Origin: Thauera sp. JM12B12
GTDB lineage: Bacteria > Pseudomonadota > Gammaproteobacteria > Burkholderiales > Rhodocyclaceae
Assembly: GCF_039614725.1 (NCBI RefSeq)
Contig: NZ_CP154859.1
Span: 1,302,001 to 1,366,000, forward strand
Reading direction: 5' to 3'
Length of the DNA stretch: 64,000 bases
Within the stretch, counting starts at the first letter, position 1. Every line of letters begins with the position of its first letter. The translations under genes and the position numbers were made by a program. The notes beneath the pieces are model-generated. The model made no database searches. It had not been told where the DNA came from and was given only the letters and a program-made list of their open reading frames with translations. Below are positions 11,643-20,482 of this stretch, one piece after another.

Positions 11643-11761
11643 GCGCGGGGACGGCAGGCGAGCGGGGCAGCCCGGGCGAGCGGGGTGCAGGCGGGCACGG
11701 CTCCCGGTGTAAGCTCGGGCGCGTTCATCCGTTCGCAACCGACCCTCATCCGGGAGCCGCC

Positions 11762-12166
11762 ATGCGCCGACTGCTGCCTTTTCTCGCCTTGCTGCACCTT
11801 CCGCTCGCCCACGCCGCCGGGCCGCAGATCACCACCTTGCCCTCGGGCGTCACCGTCCAGACCTACCGTGCAGGCGAGAGCGGCGCGGCGCCGACGCTGG
11901 CCGACGTGGTGCGCGTGCATTACCAGGGCACGCTCGCTGACGGCAAGGAATTCGACAGCTCCTACAGCCGTGGCCGGCCGGCCGAGCTGCCGCTCGAGGC
12001 CCTGATCCCGTGCTGGAAGGAGGTGCTGCAGCAGATGAAGCCGGGCGGCGCGGTGCGCATCGTGTGCCCGCCCGAGACCGCCTACGGCAGCCGCGGCGTG
12101 GCCGGGAAGGTTCCGCCCGACAGCACGCTGAGCTTCGTGATCGAGCTGCTCGAGGTCAAGCGCTGA
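11762..12166 (+). CDS. FKBP-type peptidyl-prolyl isomerase, exported
   Basis: A 134-residue protein with a signal peptide (about 1-19, ending near AHA-AG) and one FKBP domain: VVRVHYQGTLADGKEFDSSY, ALIPCWKEVLQQMKPGGAVRIVCPPETAYG, and IPPDSTLSF-type ending (here VPPDSTLSFVIELLEVK). It should catalyse proline isomerisation in the periplasm. It resembles the catalytic half of FkpA/Mip proteins but lacks their dimerisation domain. The ATG at 11762 has GGGAGCC upstream and gives the signal peptide; a GTG at 11639 would add an implausible Gly-rich leader. Its stop overlaps by 11 bases the 3' end of the convergent sodium channel gene. Confidence 0.9.
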   Translation: MRRLLPFLALLHLPLAHAAGPQITTLPSGVTVQTYRAGESGAAPTLADVVRVHYQGTLADGKEFDSSYSRGRPAELPLEALIPCWKEVLQQMKPGGAVRIVCPPETAYGSRGVAGKVPPDSTLSFVIELLEVKR

Positions 12167-12989
12167 GCTCGGCTGCGGCGCCTCGGTCCGAAGCCGGCGG
12201 CGCGCCGCCGCCGCGCCGCAGCTCCGCCAGCTCGGCACGGATCGCGCGCAACTCGGCAAGCACCGCGTCGTGGTCCACGCTGACCAGCTCGCGCGTCTGC
12301 GCCTGCTCGGCGTGCTCGACCGCGCTCATCGAGTCCACCACGATGGCGATGAAGAGGTTGAGCACCGCGAAGGTGGTGAGCAGGATGAAGAGCACGAAGA
12401 AGATCCAGGCGTAGGGGTAGGCCTCCATGACCGGACGGGCGATGCCCATCGACCACGACTCCAGGGTCATGACCTGGAACAGCGTGTAGAAGGACTCGCC
12501 GATGCTGCCGAACCAGTCCGGGAAGCGGGCACCGAAGAGCTTGGTGCTCATCACCGCGGCGACGTAGAAAACGAGCAGCAGCAGGGTGAGCACCGAGCCC
12601 ATGCCGGGGATGGCGCGCAGCAGCGCATTGACCACCTTTCGCATCGAGGGGATCACCGACACCAGGCGCAGTGCGCGCAGGATGCGCAGCGAGCGCAGCA
12701 CCTGCAGGCCCTCGCCGGTGGGGGCGAGCGTGATCGCGACGATGGTGAAGTCGAACACGTTCCAGCCGCTGCGGAAGAAGCGCAGGCGATAGACGTAGAG
12801 CTTGAGCGCGATTTCGACCACGAAGACGACGAGCGCGGCGCGATCGAGCGCGAGCAGCAGGCCGCCGGCCTGCTGCATGGCGGTCGGAGAGGTCTCGAGA
12901 CCGAGCGTGATCGCGTTGATCACGATCACGGCGACGATGAAGCGCTGGAAGGCGGCGGACTCGACGAGGCGTTGGAGGCTTGCGGTCAT
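12156..12989 (-). CDS. Bacterial voltage-gated sodium channel (BacNav/NaChBac family)
   Basis: A 277-residue, six-helix ion channel subunit expected to form a homotetramer. Helices S1-S3 occupy roughly 15-90. S4 at about 96-112 carries regularly spaced arginines (VLRSLRILRALRLV). The pore loop contains TLESWSM at 175-181, the sodium-selectivity filter seen in NavAb-type channels. S6 (about 193-222) is followed by a C-terminal helix with AVLAELRAIRAELAELR, fitting the four-helix coiled coil that assembles BacNav tails, then an Ala/Gly-rich end. Members are usually linked to pH homeostasis, motility or chemotaxis; no motility gene is nearby. It lies just downstream of the terC-family gene on the same strand, with a gap of about 110 bases. 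Confidence 0.92.
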   Translation of the reverse strand: MTASLQRLVESAAFQRFIVAVIVINAITLGLETSPTAMQQAGGLLLALDRAALVVFVVEIALKLYVYRLRFFRSGWNVFDFTIVAITLAPTGEGLQVLRSLRILRALRLVSVIPSMRKVVNALLRAIPGMGSVLTLLLLVFYVAAVMSTKLFGARFPDWFGSIGESFYTLFQVMTLESWSMGIARPVMEAYPYAWIFFVLFILLTTFAVLNLFIAIVVDSMSAVEHAEQAQTRELVSVDHDAVLAELRAIRAELAELRRGGGAPPASDRGAAAELSA

Positions 12990-13100
12990 TTCAGGACTCG
13001 GCTGCTTTGGGTTGCGGGGAAACGGGCGCCGGCGAGGCGTCGGTCGATGGCGGCTCGGGGGGCGGGCGAGGCCGCCCGGAGCCGAGCCGCCTGGCGCGCA

Positions 13101-14078
13101 TCAGCTCGCGCGGATCGAGGCGGCCTCCTTGTCCTTGCGCGCGGCGTACCACAGGCTGGCGAACACCGAGCAGGCGAGGATCGTGGCCACCACCGACAGC
13201 GACACGAGCACCGGCACCTTGATCCACTCGACGATGAGCATCTTGGTGCCGATGAACACCAGGATCGCGGCCAGGCCGTACTTGAGCAGCTCGAAGCGGT
13301 CGCCGAGGTCGGCGAGCAGGAAGTACATCGCGCGCAGGCCGAGGATGGCGAAGAGGTTCGAGGTCAGCACGATGAAGGGGTCGGTGGTGATCGCGAAGAT
13401 CGCCGGGATGCTGTCGACCGCGAAGATCACGTCGGAGATCTCGACCAGCACGAGGGCGAGGAACAGCGGCGTCATCATGCGCACGCCGTCGCGCATCACG
13501 AAGAAGCGCTCGCCCTCGAGCTTCTCCGTGATCGGGTAGTGGTTGCGGATCCAGCGGATGAGGGGGTTCTTCTCGAGGTCCGGATCGTGCTCCGAGAACC
13601 ACGCCATCTTGATGCCGGTGACTACCAGGAAGGCGCCGAAGATGTAGAGGATCCAGTGGAACTCGCTGATCAGCCAGCTGCCGGCGAAGATCATGATCGT
13701 GCGCAGCACGATCGCGCCGACGATGCCGTACAGCAGCACGCGGCGCTGCAGTTCCAGCGGCACCGCGAAGAAGCTGAAGATCATCATCCACACGAAGACG
13801 TTGTCGACCGCAAGCGACTTCTCGACCAGGTAGCCGGTGACGAAGGCGAGCGTCTTCTCGTTGGCGATCGCGCGCCCCATGCTGCCGTCCAGGTACCACC
13901 ACAGTCCCAGGGCGAACAGCATCGCCACGGTGACCCAGGCGAGCGACCAGCCCGCCGCCTCCTTCAACGACACCCGATGCTGCCTGCCGCCACCGAAGGC
14001 GAACAGGTCCACGAGCAACATCGTCACCACGATGGCGGCAAAGGCCGCCCACAACCACCACGTTCCGATCGATTCCAC
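13101..14078 (-). CDS. TerC-family membrane protein (Alx-like), probable manganese exporter
   Basis: A 325-residue inner-membrane protein with about nine helices. The family signature is visible twice: LAVDNVFVWMMIFSFF and VEISDVIFAVDSIPAIFAIT, whose acidic residues are thought to bind metal. TerC/Alx proteins export Mn2+. The start is a GTG at 14078, preceded by GCGGAG at good spacing, giving VESIGTWWLW. An open frame continues upstream, but it runs through a terminator hairpin and a riboswitch, so it is untranslated leader. The leader element (14154-14276) is of the yybP-ykoY class, which supports manganese as the relevant ion. No tellurite genes accompany it. Confidence 0.9.
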   Translation of the reverse strand: MESIGTWWLWAAFAAIVVTMLLVDLFAFGGGRQHRVSLKEAAGWSLAWVTVAMLFALGLWWYLDGSMGRAIANEKTLAFVTGYLVEKSLAVDNVFVWMMIFSFFAVPLELQRRVLLYGIVGAIVLRTIMIFAGSWLISEFHWILYIFGAFLVVTGIKMAWFSEHDPDLEKNPLIRWIRNHYPITEKLEGERFFVMRDGVRMMTPLFLALVLVEISDVIFAVDSIPAIFAITTDPFIVLTSNLFAILGLRAMYFLLADLGDRFELLKYGLAAILVFIGTKMLIVEWIKVPVLVSLSVVATILACSVFASLWYAARKDKEAASIRAS

Positions 14079-14094
14079 CGCGCGCTCCGCACAC

Positions 14095-14136
14095 AAAAAC
14101 GAAAAAGGGCCTGTTCCCGAAGGACGCAGACCCTTG
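14095..14136 (-). terminator. Riboswitch-controlled intrinsic terminator upstream of the terC-family gene
   Basis: On the minus strand GGGTCTGCGTCC, a TTCG loop and GGAACAGGCCC form an imperfect hairpin followed by a run of Ts, CG and more Ts. It ends about 16 bases before the GTG start. Its place right after the aptamer fits transcriptional control: the hairpin stops the leader unless ligand binding favours another fold. Confidence 0.78.
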
Positions 14137-14153
14137 CGTGCTGACGCTGCACG

Positions 14154-14276
14154 GACCTTGCCCTTGGGCAAGGTCTCGCTTGCAACGGATTCGATCGTTG
14201 CCCCCGGCACCGGGAGACGGTCCGGGGACCGAGCTGCCGTGATGACGATGCCGGGGCGAAAAAGCTACTCCCCTTG
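14154..14276 (-). promoter_or_regulatory. yybP-ykoY (manganese) riboswitch aptamer
   Basis: Read on the minus strand, the leader starts with AAGGGGAGTAGC (14275 down to 14264) and later has GCGAGACCTTGCC followed by a short hairpin (CCTTGCCC/GGGCAAGG). These are the two hallmark conserved segments of the yybP-ykoY class, which form the Mn2+ site where two helical legs dock. Between them is a GC-rich arm containing CATCGTCATCACGGCA. The element sits in front of a TerC-family gene, the classic partner. I recognised it by motif; covariance scoring was not possible here. Confidence 0.85.
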
Positions 14277-14455
14277 ATGGGGCGCGAGTGTGTCTGGTGC
14301 ACCACGGCAAAGTCAAGGGTTTGCTGCAAACCTCGGCCCGGAGCTGCGGTCGACACCCGGTCAGGGCTCGGGCATGATCGCCGGCGTCCGGCGCACGCGG
14401 TCCGCAGTCTTGTCCGGCGGCGGTCCGGCGCCCTCATGTCAACCTATCCGAATCC

Positions 14456-15799
14456 ATGGAAATCGTCTTTCTGATCGCCCTCATCATCCTCAACGGCGTT
14501 TTCGCCATGTCCGAGATCGCGCTCGTCACCGCACGGCGGGCACGGCTCGCGCGCCTGGCTGAGGAGGGCGATGGCTCGGCCGCGGTCGCGATCAAGCTCG
14601 GCGAGGACCCGACCCGTTTCCTGTCCACGATCCAGATCGGCATCACCTCGATCGGCATCCTCAACGGCATCGTCGGCGAGGCCGCGCTCGCCGGTCCGCT
14701 CGCGGACTGGCTGCACGGCCTGGGCATGGAGCAGGGCGTGAGCGAGATCGGCTCGACCGTGCTGGTCGTGGTGGTGATCACCTACGTGTCGATCGTGGTG
14801 GGCGAGCTGGTGCCCAAGCGCATCGGCCAGATCGACCCGGAAGGCATCGCCCGCCTGGTGGCGCGGCCGATGAACGTGCTCTCCGTCGCCTCGCGCCCCT
14901 TCGTCTACCTGCTGGGCGGTTCCACCGCGGTGCTGCTGCGCCTGATGGGCCAGCGCGAGAGCACCGGGCCGAGCGTGACCGAGGAGGAGATTCACGCCAT
15001 GCTGGTCGAGGGCTCCGAGGCCGGGGTGATCGAGAAGAGCGAACACGACATGGTGCGCAACGTATTTCGCCTCGACGACCGCCAGATCGGCTCACTGATG
15101 GTCCCGCGCGCGGACATCGTCGCGCTCGACCTCGAGCGGCCGCTGGAGGAGAACCTCGAGCTGGTGGCGTCCTCGGCCTACTCCAGCTTTCCCGTTTGCC
15201 GCGGCGGGCTCGACGACATCCTCGGCATCGCCAGCGCGAAGAAGCTCTTCAATCAGTCGCTGCGCGGCGATCCGATCGATCTGACCCGGGAGTTGCAGCC
15301 CGCAGTGTATGTCCCGGAGTCGCTCACGGGCATGGAGCTGCTCGACCAGTTCCGCGCCTCGGGCACCTACACCGTGTTCGTGATCGACGAGTACGGCGAG
15401 ATCCAGGGCATGGTCACGCTGCATGACGTGATCGAGTCGGTGACCGGCGAGTTCCTGCCCCACGACACCGAGGAGGCGTGGGCGGTGCAGCGCGAGGACG
15501 GCTCCTGGCTGCTGGACGGCCTGATCCCGATCGTCGAGCTCAAGGACCGGCTCGGCATCAAGGCCGTGCCCGAGGAAGAGAAGGGGCGCTATCACACCCT
15601 GTCGGGCATGGTGATGTGGCTGCTCGGCCGCCTCCCGGGCACGGGCGACATCGCCACCTGGGAGAACTGGCGGCTCGAGGTGATCGACCTCGACGGCAAG
15701 CGCATCGACAAGGTGCTGGCGACCCGGCTGCCCGAGCCCGCCGCGGAGATTGGCGCCGAGCAGGAGCCTGCCGGCTCGGAGCGGACGGACGACTCATGA
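14456..15799 (+). CDS. CNNM/CorC-type transporter (DUF21, CBS pair, CorC_HlyC domains)
   Basis: A 447-residue membrane protein of the CorC/CNNM (old name: haemolysin C-like) family, linked to Mg2+/Co2+ export. The N-terminal DUF21 domain (about 1-190) has MEIVFLIALIILNGVFAMSE and further helices, including VVVVITYVSIVVGELVPKR. A CBS pair follows (about 205-340; SLMVPRADIVAL, YTVFVIDEYGEIQGMVTLHD). The CorC_HlyC domain (about 355-430) ends WRLEVIDLDGKRIDKV. It is transcribed divergently from the TerC-family gene and overlaps the next gene by four bases (ATGA), so those two are translationally coupled. Confidence 0.9.
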   Translation: MEIVFLIALIILNGVFAMSEIALVTARRARLARLAEEGDGSAAVAIKLGEDPTRFLSTIQIGITSIGILNGIVGEAALAGPLADWLHGLGMEQGVSEIGSTVLVVVVITYVSIVVGELVPKRIGQIDPEGIARLVARPMNVLSVASRPFVYLLGGSTAVLLRLMGQRESTGPSVTEEEIHAMLVEGSEAGVIEKSEHDMVRNVFRLDDRQIGSLMVPRADIVALDLERPLEENLELVASSAYSSFPVCRGGLDDILGIASAKKLFNQSLRGDPIDLTRELQPAVYVPESLTGMELLDQFRASGTYTVFVIDEYGEIQGMVTLHDVIESVTGEFLPHDTEEAWAVQREDGSWLLDGLIPIVELKDRLGIKAVPEEEKGRYHTLSGMVMWLLGRLPGTGDIATWENWRLEVIDLDGKRIDKVLATRLPEPAAEIGAEQEPAGSERTDDS

Positions 15800-16872
15800 T
15801 CGATCAGGTCGCCGAGAAGGTCGTCCGCCGCGTCATCCTCGGCTTCCTGCTCGGCGGCCTGCTGCTGCTGAGCTATGCGGTGCTGCACATGTTCATCGTG
15901 CCGGTGGCGTGGGCGGTGATCATCGCCTTCGCGACCTGGCCGGCCTACCGCCGCGTGCGCGCCCGGCTGATCCGTTATCCGACCCTTGGTGCCTTGCTGA
16001 TGACGCTGCTGTTGAGCGCCGCGTTCGTGCTGCCGGCGCTGTGGATCGGCATGCTGCTGCGCACCGAGGTGGGCGTGGCGATCGCCGCCGTGACCGCGCA
16101 GATCCGCGAGGGGGCGTTCGAGCTGCCCGAGTTCATCCGCAGCCTGCCGTGGATTGGCGATGACCTGCAGGCGATGGTGGGCGAGCTCACCCGCGAGCCC
16201 GAGGTCCTGCGCGTGCAGCTCACCGAGTGGGTGCGCCAGGGGAGCAACCTCGTGTTGACGCTGATCGGCGACGTCGGCCGCAATGCAGCCAAGCTCGGCT
16301 TTGCGCTGATCACGGTGTTCTTCCTGTATCGCGACGGCGAACGCGCGCTCGCGCAGGTGGTGGCGGTGATGCGCCGCTTTCTCGGCGAGCGGCTCGATGC
16401 CTACCTGGCGGCGGTCGGCGGCATGACCAAGGCCGTGGTGTGGGGGCTGATCGCCACCGCAATCGGCCAGGGCTTCGTCGCCGGCCTCGGCTACTGGTGG
16501 GCGGGCGTGCCGGCGCCGGTGCTGATGGGGGCGATCACCGCGGTGATCGCGATGATTCCGTTCGGCACCCCGTTCGCGTGGGGTTCGATCGCGTTGTGGT
16601 TGCTGATGAGCGGGCAGACCGTCGAAGGTGTCGGCCTGCTGGTGTGGGGCGTGCTGGTGGTGAGCTGGGTGGACAACCTGGTGCGCCCGCTGGTGATCAG
16701 CAACGCCACGCGGATTCCCTTCCTGCTGGTGATGTTCGGCGTGCTCGGCGGGCTGGCGGCCTTTGGCCTGGTGGGGCTCTTCCTCGGGCCGGTGGTGCTG
16801 GCGGTGCTGATGGCCGTGTGGCGGGAGTGGCTGGAAGAGTCCGAGCTCGCCCGCCTGCCACCGCCGCGTTGA
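15796..16872 (+). CDS. AI-2E/PerM-family transporter
   Basis: A 358-residue inner-membrane protein with about eight helices. It has the family features ALITVFFLYRDGERALAQV, KAVVWGLIATAIGQGFVAGLGYW and VSWVDNLVRPLVI near the end. The family (YdiK/PerM/TqsA) includes sodium- or proton-coupled exporters and an autoinducer-2 exporter; the substrate here is unknown. The start codon overlaps the stop of the CNNM gene (ATGA). The tail LARLPPPR lacks any extra domain. It converges on the parA-like gene with a gap of about 40 bases. Confidence 0.85.
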   Translation: MIDQVAEKVVRRVILGFLLGGLLLLSYAVLHMFIVPVAWAVIIAFATWPAYRRVRARLIRYPTLGALLMTLLLSAAFVLPALWIGMLLRTEVGVAIAAVTAQIREGAFELPEFIRSLPWIGDDLQAMVGELTREPEVLRVQLTEWVRQGSNLVLTLIGDVGRNAAKLGFALITVFFLYRDGERALAQVVAVMRRFLGERLDAYLAAVGGMTKAVVWGLIATAIGQGFVAGLGYWWAGVPAPVLMGAITAVIAMIPFGTPFAWGSIALWLLMSGQTVEGVGLLVWGVLVVSWVDNLVRPLVISNATRIPFLLVMFGVLGGLAAFGLVGLFLGPVVLAVLMAVWREWLEESELARLPPPR

Positions 16873-16914
16873 ACGCCTGGCGGTGGCGCCGGCTGCCGGC
16901 CCGTTGCAGAGCGC

Positions 16915-17694
16915 TCAGGTGCCGTACGTGCGCGCGAGGGTGTCGTGCAGGGCAACGAACTCCTGCGACAGCTTGTGCTTGGGGTCGAGGTGGACCATCG
17001 GCTTGGCCTGCTCGTGCGACTCCTTGATCTTCACCGAGGCCGACAGGTAGGGCTGCAAGACCGGGAGGCCCTCGTCGATGAGTTCCTGCACCACCTTCTG
17101 CGGCAGGCTCGCGCGCGGCTGGAACTGGTTCACCACGATGCCCTCGACCTGCAGGTCGCGGTTGTGGTCGGCCCTGATCTCCTGCACGTTCTCGAGCAGC
17201 GAGTACAGGGCCTTGCGCGAGAACTCGTCGCAATCGAAGGGAATCAGGCAGGCATCGGCGGCGATCAGCGCCGAGCGGGTGAAGAAGTTGAGCGCTGGCG
17301 GGGTGTCGATGTACACGCAGTCGAAGTCCTTCGCCAACTCCTCGAGTGCGTCGCGCAGCTTGTAGATCTTGTAGCGCGACTCGAGCTTGGACTGCAGCTC
17401 CTCGAGCAGCGGATGCGAGGGCATCACATGCAGGCGCTCGAACGGGGTGGCGACGACGAACGCCTCGGTGTCGCGCGGGTTGAGCTTGAAGTTGAGCGTC
17501 TGATCGAAAAAATCGGCCAGCGTGGCGTCGAGGTTCTCTCCCGCGGCGCCGAGCAGGTACTGCGTCGAGTTGCCCTGCGGGTCGAGGTCGACGACGAGGG
17601 TGCGCTTGCCTTGCTGTGCACTGATCGCGGCCAGGTTGCAGGTGATCGTCGATTTGCCGACCCCGCCCTTCTGATTGAATACCACTCGACGCAT
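16915..17694 (-). CDS. ParA/Soj-family ATPase, orphan
   Basis: A 259-residue deviant-Walker ATPase of the ParA/MinD group. Walker A is QKGGVGKST at residues 8-16, and switch and Walker B regions are VVDLDPQGNSTQYLL and DFDCVYIDTPPALNFF. Such proteins position plasmids, chromosomes or protein clusters. No parB-like gene or parS-like repeat accompanies it, and it lacks a DNA-binding N-terminal extension, so a chromosomal cargo-positioning role is as likely as partition. The start at 17694 is preceded by AAAGGGGAGAAGGG, a strong ribosome site; upstream in-frame residues are Arg/Ala/Pro-rich leader. It diverges from maeB. Confidence 0.88.
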   Translation of the reverse strand: MRRVVFNQKGGVGKSTITCNLAAISAQQGKRTLVVDLDPQGNSTQYLLGAAGENLDATLADFFDQTLNFKLNPRDTEAFVVATPFERLHVMPSHPLLEELQSKLESRYKIYKLRDALEELAKDFDCVYIDTPPALNFFTRSALIAADACLIPFDCDEFSRKALYSLLENVQEIRADHNRDLQVEGIVVNQFQPRASLPQKVVQELIDEGLPVLQPYLSASVKIKESHEQAKPMVHLDPKHKLSQEFVALHDTLARTYGT

Positions 17695-18053
17695 TCCCTT
17701 CTCCCCTTTGCTTGTCTGCCTTTGTGCGCTCACCGCCGCGCGCGGAGCCCGCATTCTGCCAAAACCGCGCCTCCAAGGGGGGGCTGCCGGCGGCTTCATG
17801 CCCGGCTGATATGCGGCATCACGCGCCGTATCGGCAAAAGGGGGGCGGCTGCGCTAAACTTCCGCGACGTCAATCGAGGCCGTTCCCGCGCCAGCCCGGC
17901 GTGAACAACAACAAAGAAGCCCCTGCGAACATCCCGAGCGATGCACCCGTGTCCGCGCTGATCGGCCGGCACGGGCTGCGCCGGTTTCCCTGACTGCGCG
18001 CAGTTCCACCATACAGCCACAACACAGACCTCACAGTATCGAGAGGGGAGAAC
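17695..18053. other. Divergent intergenic region between the parA-like gene and maeB
   Basis: This 359-base stretch holds the two leader regions. Near maeB there is GAGAGGGGAG, its ribosome site. GCTAAACTTCCGC near 17850 is a -10-like element; nearly the same string stands upstream of metG on the other strand. A 30-codon frame from GTG at 17900 has no ribosome site and I do not call it. Nothing else is convincing. Confidence 0.4.
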
Positions 18054-20348
18054 ATGGATCAGGATTTCATCGCCGCAGCACTCGACTATCACCGCTCGCC
18101 GACGCGCGGCAAGATTTCGGTCGTGCCCACCAAGGGCCTCACCAACCAGCGCGACCTCGCGCTCGCCTATTCGCCCGGCGTGGCCGCGGCCTGCGACGCG
18201 ATCGTGGCCGATCCTGCCGAGGCCTTCGAGCTCACCAGCCGCGGCAACCTCGTCGCCGTGGTCACCAACGGCACCGCGGTGCTCGGCCTGGGCAACATCG
18301 GCCCGCTCGCCTCCAAGCCGGTCATGGAGGGCAAGGGCTGCCTGTTCAAGAAATTCGCCAACATCGACGTCTTCGACATCGAGCTGGCCGAGAACGACCC
18401 CGACAAGCTGATCGAGATCATCGCCGCGCTCGAGCCCACGCTGGGCGGCATCAACCTCGAGGACATCAAGGCGCCCGAGTGCTTCTACATCGAGAAGAAG
18501 CTGCGCGAGCGCATGAAGATCCCGGTCTTCCACGACGACCAGCACGGCACCGCGATCATTTCCGCCGCCGGCCTGCTGAATGGCCTCAAGGTCATCGGTA
18601 AGGACATCGGCCAGGTCAAGCTGGTGTGCTCGGGCGCGGGTGCGGCGGCGATCGCCTGCCTCGACCTGATGGTCAGCCTCGGCCTCAAGCGCGAGAACAT
18701 CACCGTCTGCGACTCCAAGGGCGTCATCTTCGAGGGCCGCGAGCCCAACATGGAGCCGACCAAGGCGCGCTATGCGCAGCGCACCGAGGCGCGCACGCTG
18801 GGCGACGCGATCGTCGGCGCCGACGTCTTCCTCGGCCTGTCCACCGCGGGCGTGCTCAAGCCCGAGATGGTGGCGAAGATGGCCGACAAGCCGCTGATCT
18901 TCGCGCTCGCCAACCCGAACCCCGAGATCCTGCCGGCCGACGCCAAGGCCGTGCGCCCGGACTGCATCATCGCCACCGGCCGTTCGGACTTCCCGAACCA
19001 GGTCAACAACGTGCTGTGCTTCCCCTTCATCTTCCGCGGTGCGCTCGATGTCGGCGCGACCACGATCAACGAGGAGATGAAGCTCGCCTGCGTGAAGGCG
19101 ATCGCCGAGCTCGCCGAGGCCGAGGCCAGCGACATCGTCGCCAGCGCCTACGGCGGCCAGGAGCTGAGCTTTGGCCCCGAGTACATCATTCCCAAGCCCT
19201 TCGATCCGCGCCTGATCGTCAAGATCGCGCCGGCGGTAGCGAAGGCGGCGATGGACTCGGGCGTGGCGACCAAGCCCATCGAAGACTTCGATGCCTACGT
19301 CACCAGCCTGACCGGCTTCGTCTACCAGTCCGGCATCGTCATGAAGCCGGTGTTCTCGGCCGCCAAGGCGGTGCCGCTGGAGCAGAAGCGCGTGATCTAC
19401 GCCGAGGGCGAGGACGAGCGCGTGCTGCATGCGGTGCGCGTGGTGCTCGACGAGGGCCTGGCGCGTCCGATCCTGATCGGCCGCCCCGAGGTCATCGAGA
19501 TGCGGATCAAGAAGATCGGCCTCAACCTCAAGCCCGAACGCGACTTCGACGTGGTCAATCCCGAGTCCGACCCGCGCTATCGCGAGCTGTGGACCGAGTA
19601 CTACCGGCTGATGAGCCGCGACGGCGTAACGCCCGAGCTCGCGAAGGCGAAGATCCGCCGCGACACCACGCTGATCGGCGTCATGCTGCTTCGCCGTGGC
19701 GACGCCGATGCCATGGTGTGCGGCACCTTCGGCTCCTACGACTACCACCTCAAGCAGGTGGCCGACGTGATCGGACTCGCCCCGGGCGCCAAGCAGTTCG
19801 CCGCCATGAACCTGCTGCTGCTGACCAAGCGCATGCTGGCGATCACCGACACCTACGTGAACGAGAACCCGAGCGCGGAGGAGGTTGCCGAGATCGCCCG
19901 CATGGCGGCAGACGAGTTGCGCCGCTTCGGCATCGAGCCGGGCGTGGCGCTGCTGTCGCACTCCAACTTCGGCAGCTCGAGTTCGGCCTCGGCGCGCAAG
20001 ATGCGCCGTGCCTGCGAGATCCTGCGCGAGACCTCGCCCGACCTCAACGTCGATGGCGAGATGCATGGCGACGCCGCGCTGTCGCAGGAGATGCGCGACA
20101 AGCTGCACCCCGACTCCCATCTCAAGGGCGAGGCCAACCTGCTGGTGATGCCCAACCTCGACGCCGCCAACATCTCCTTCAACCTGATGAAGATGGCCAA
20201 CGGCGACGGCGTGTCGGTGGGGCCGATCCTGCTCGGTGCCGCCAAGCCGGTGCACATCGTGACGCCCTCGGCCACCGTGCGCCGCCTGGTGAACATGACC
20301 GCCCTCGCGGTGGTCGACGCCAAGGAATCGCGCAACACCGGCGCCTGA
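18054..20348 (+). CDS. maeB: NADP-dependent malic enzyme with C-terminal phosphotransacetylase-like domain
   Basis: This enzyme decarboxylates malate to pyruvate with NADP reduction and links the TCA cycle to gluconeogenesis and NADPH supply. The 764-residue length is typical of MaeB. The malic enzyme half (about 1-420) shows [30 protein letters not shown] and [18 protein letters not shown] (the dinucleotide fold). The C-terminal half (about 430-760) is the PTA-like domain, which in MaeB proteins is regulatory (acetyl-CoA response) rather than catalytic. A clear ribosome site precedes the ATG and a GC-rich hairpin follows the stop, so it is probably a single-gene unit. Confidence 0.96.
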   Translation: MDQDFIAAALDYHRSPTRGKISVVPTKGLTNQRDLALAYSPGVAAACDAIVADPAEAFELTSRGNLVAVVTNGTAVLGLGNIGPLASKPVMEGKGCLFKKFANIDVFDIELAENDPDKLIEIIAALEPTLGGINLEDIKAPECFYIEKKLRERMKIPVFHDDQHGTAIISAAGLLNGLKVIGKDIGQVKLVCSGAGAAAIACLDLMVSLGLKRENITVCDSKGVIFEGREPNMEPTKARYAQRTEARTLGDAIVGADVFLGLSTAGVLKPEMVAKMADKPLIFALANPNPEILPADAKAVRPDCIIATGRSDFPNQVNNVLCFPFIFRGALDVGATTINEEMKLACVKAIAELAEAEASDIVASAYGGQELSFGPEYIIPKPFDPRLIVKIAPAVAKAAMDSGVATKPIEDFDAYVTSLTGFVYQSGIVMKPVFSAAKAVPLEQKRVIYAEGEDERVLHAVRVVLDEGLARPILIGRPEVIEMRIKKIGLNLKPERDFDVVNPESDPRYRELWTEYYRLMSRDGVTPELAKAKIRRDTTLIGVMLLRRGDADAMVCGTFGSYDYHLKQVADVIGLAPGAKQFAAMNLLLLTKRMLAITDTYVNENPSAEEVAEIARMAADELRRFGIEPGVALLSHSNFGSSSSASARKMRRACEILRETSPDLNVDGEMHGDAALSQEMRDKLHPDSHLKGEANLLVMPNLDAANISFNLMKMANGDGVSVGPILLGAAKPVHIVTPSATVRRLVNMTALAVVDAKESRNTGA

Positions 20349-20426
20349 TGCGCCGCTGCGGCGCATGCCAGGCGCCGTGGCCGGCCCGCCCGACATGCTG
20401 TCGCGGGCGGGTCGGTGCCTGACCGA

Positions 20427-20460
20427 GGGGCAGCCCTGCAAGGGGCTGCCCCGCTTCGTT
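20427..20460 (+). terminator. Terminator after maeB
   Basis: A perfect 10-bp stem (GGGGCAGCCC with GGGCTGCCCC) and a 6-base loop are followed by a modest T-rich tail (GCTTCGTTTCC). A second weaker hairpin lies at about 20384-20414. Together they fit the end of the maeB transcript. Confidence 0.65.
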
Positions 20461-20482
20461 TCCGTCCCTGCAGAAGCACGAC

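Noticed and set aside
12270..14144. Long plus-strand frame opposite the sodium channel and TerC-family genes
   Set aside because: Its His/Asp/Glu/Arg-rich product is a shadow of the two minus-strand membrane protein genes.
13101..14210. Longer TerC-family protein starting at ATG 14210
   Set aside because: The extra 44 residues translate a riboswitch and terminator; GTG 14078 has the ribosome site.
17900..17992. A 30-codon GTG-started frame before maeB
   Set aside because: No ribosome site and no attenuator structure next to it.
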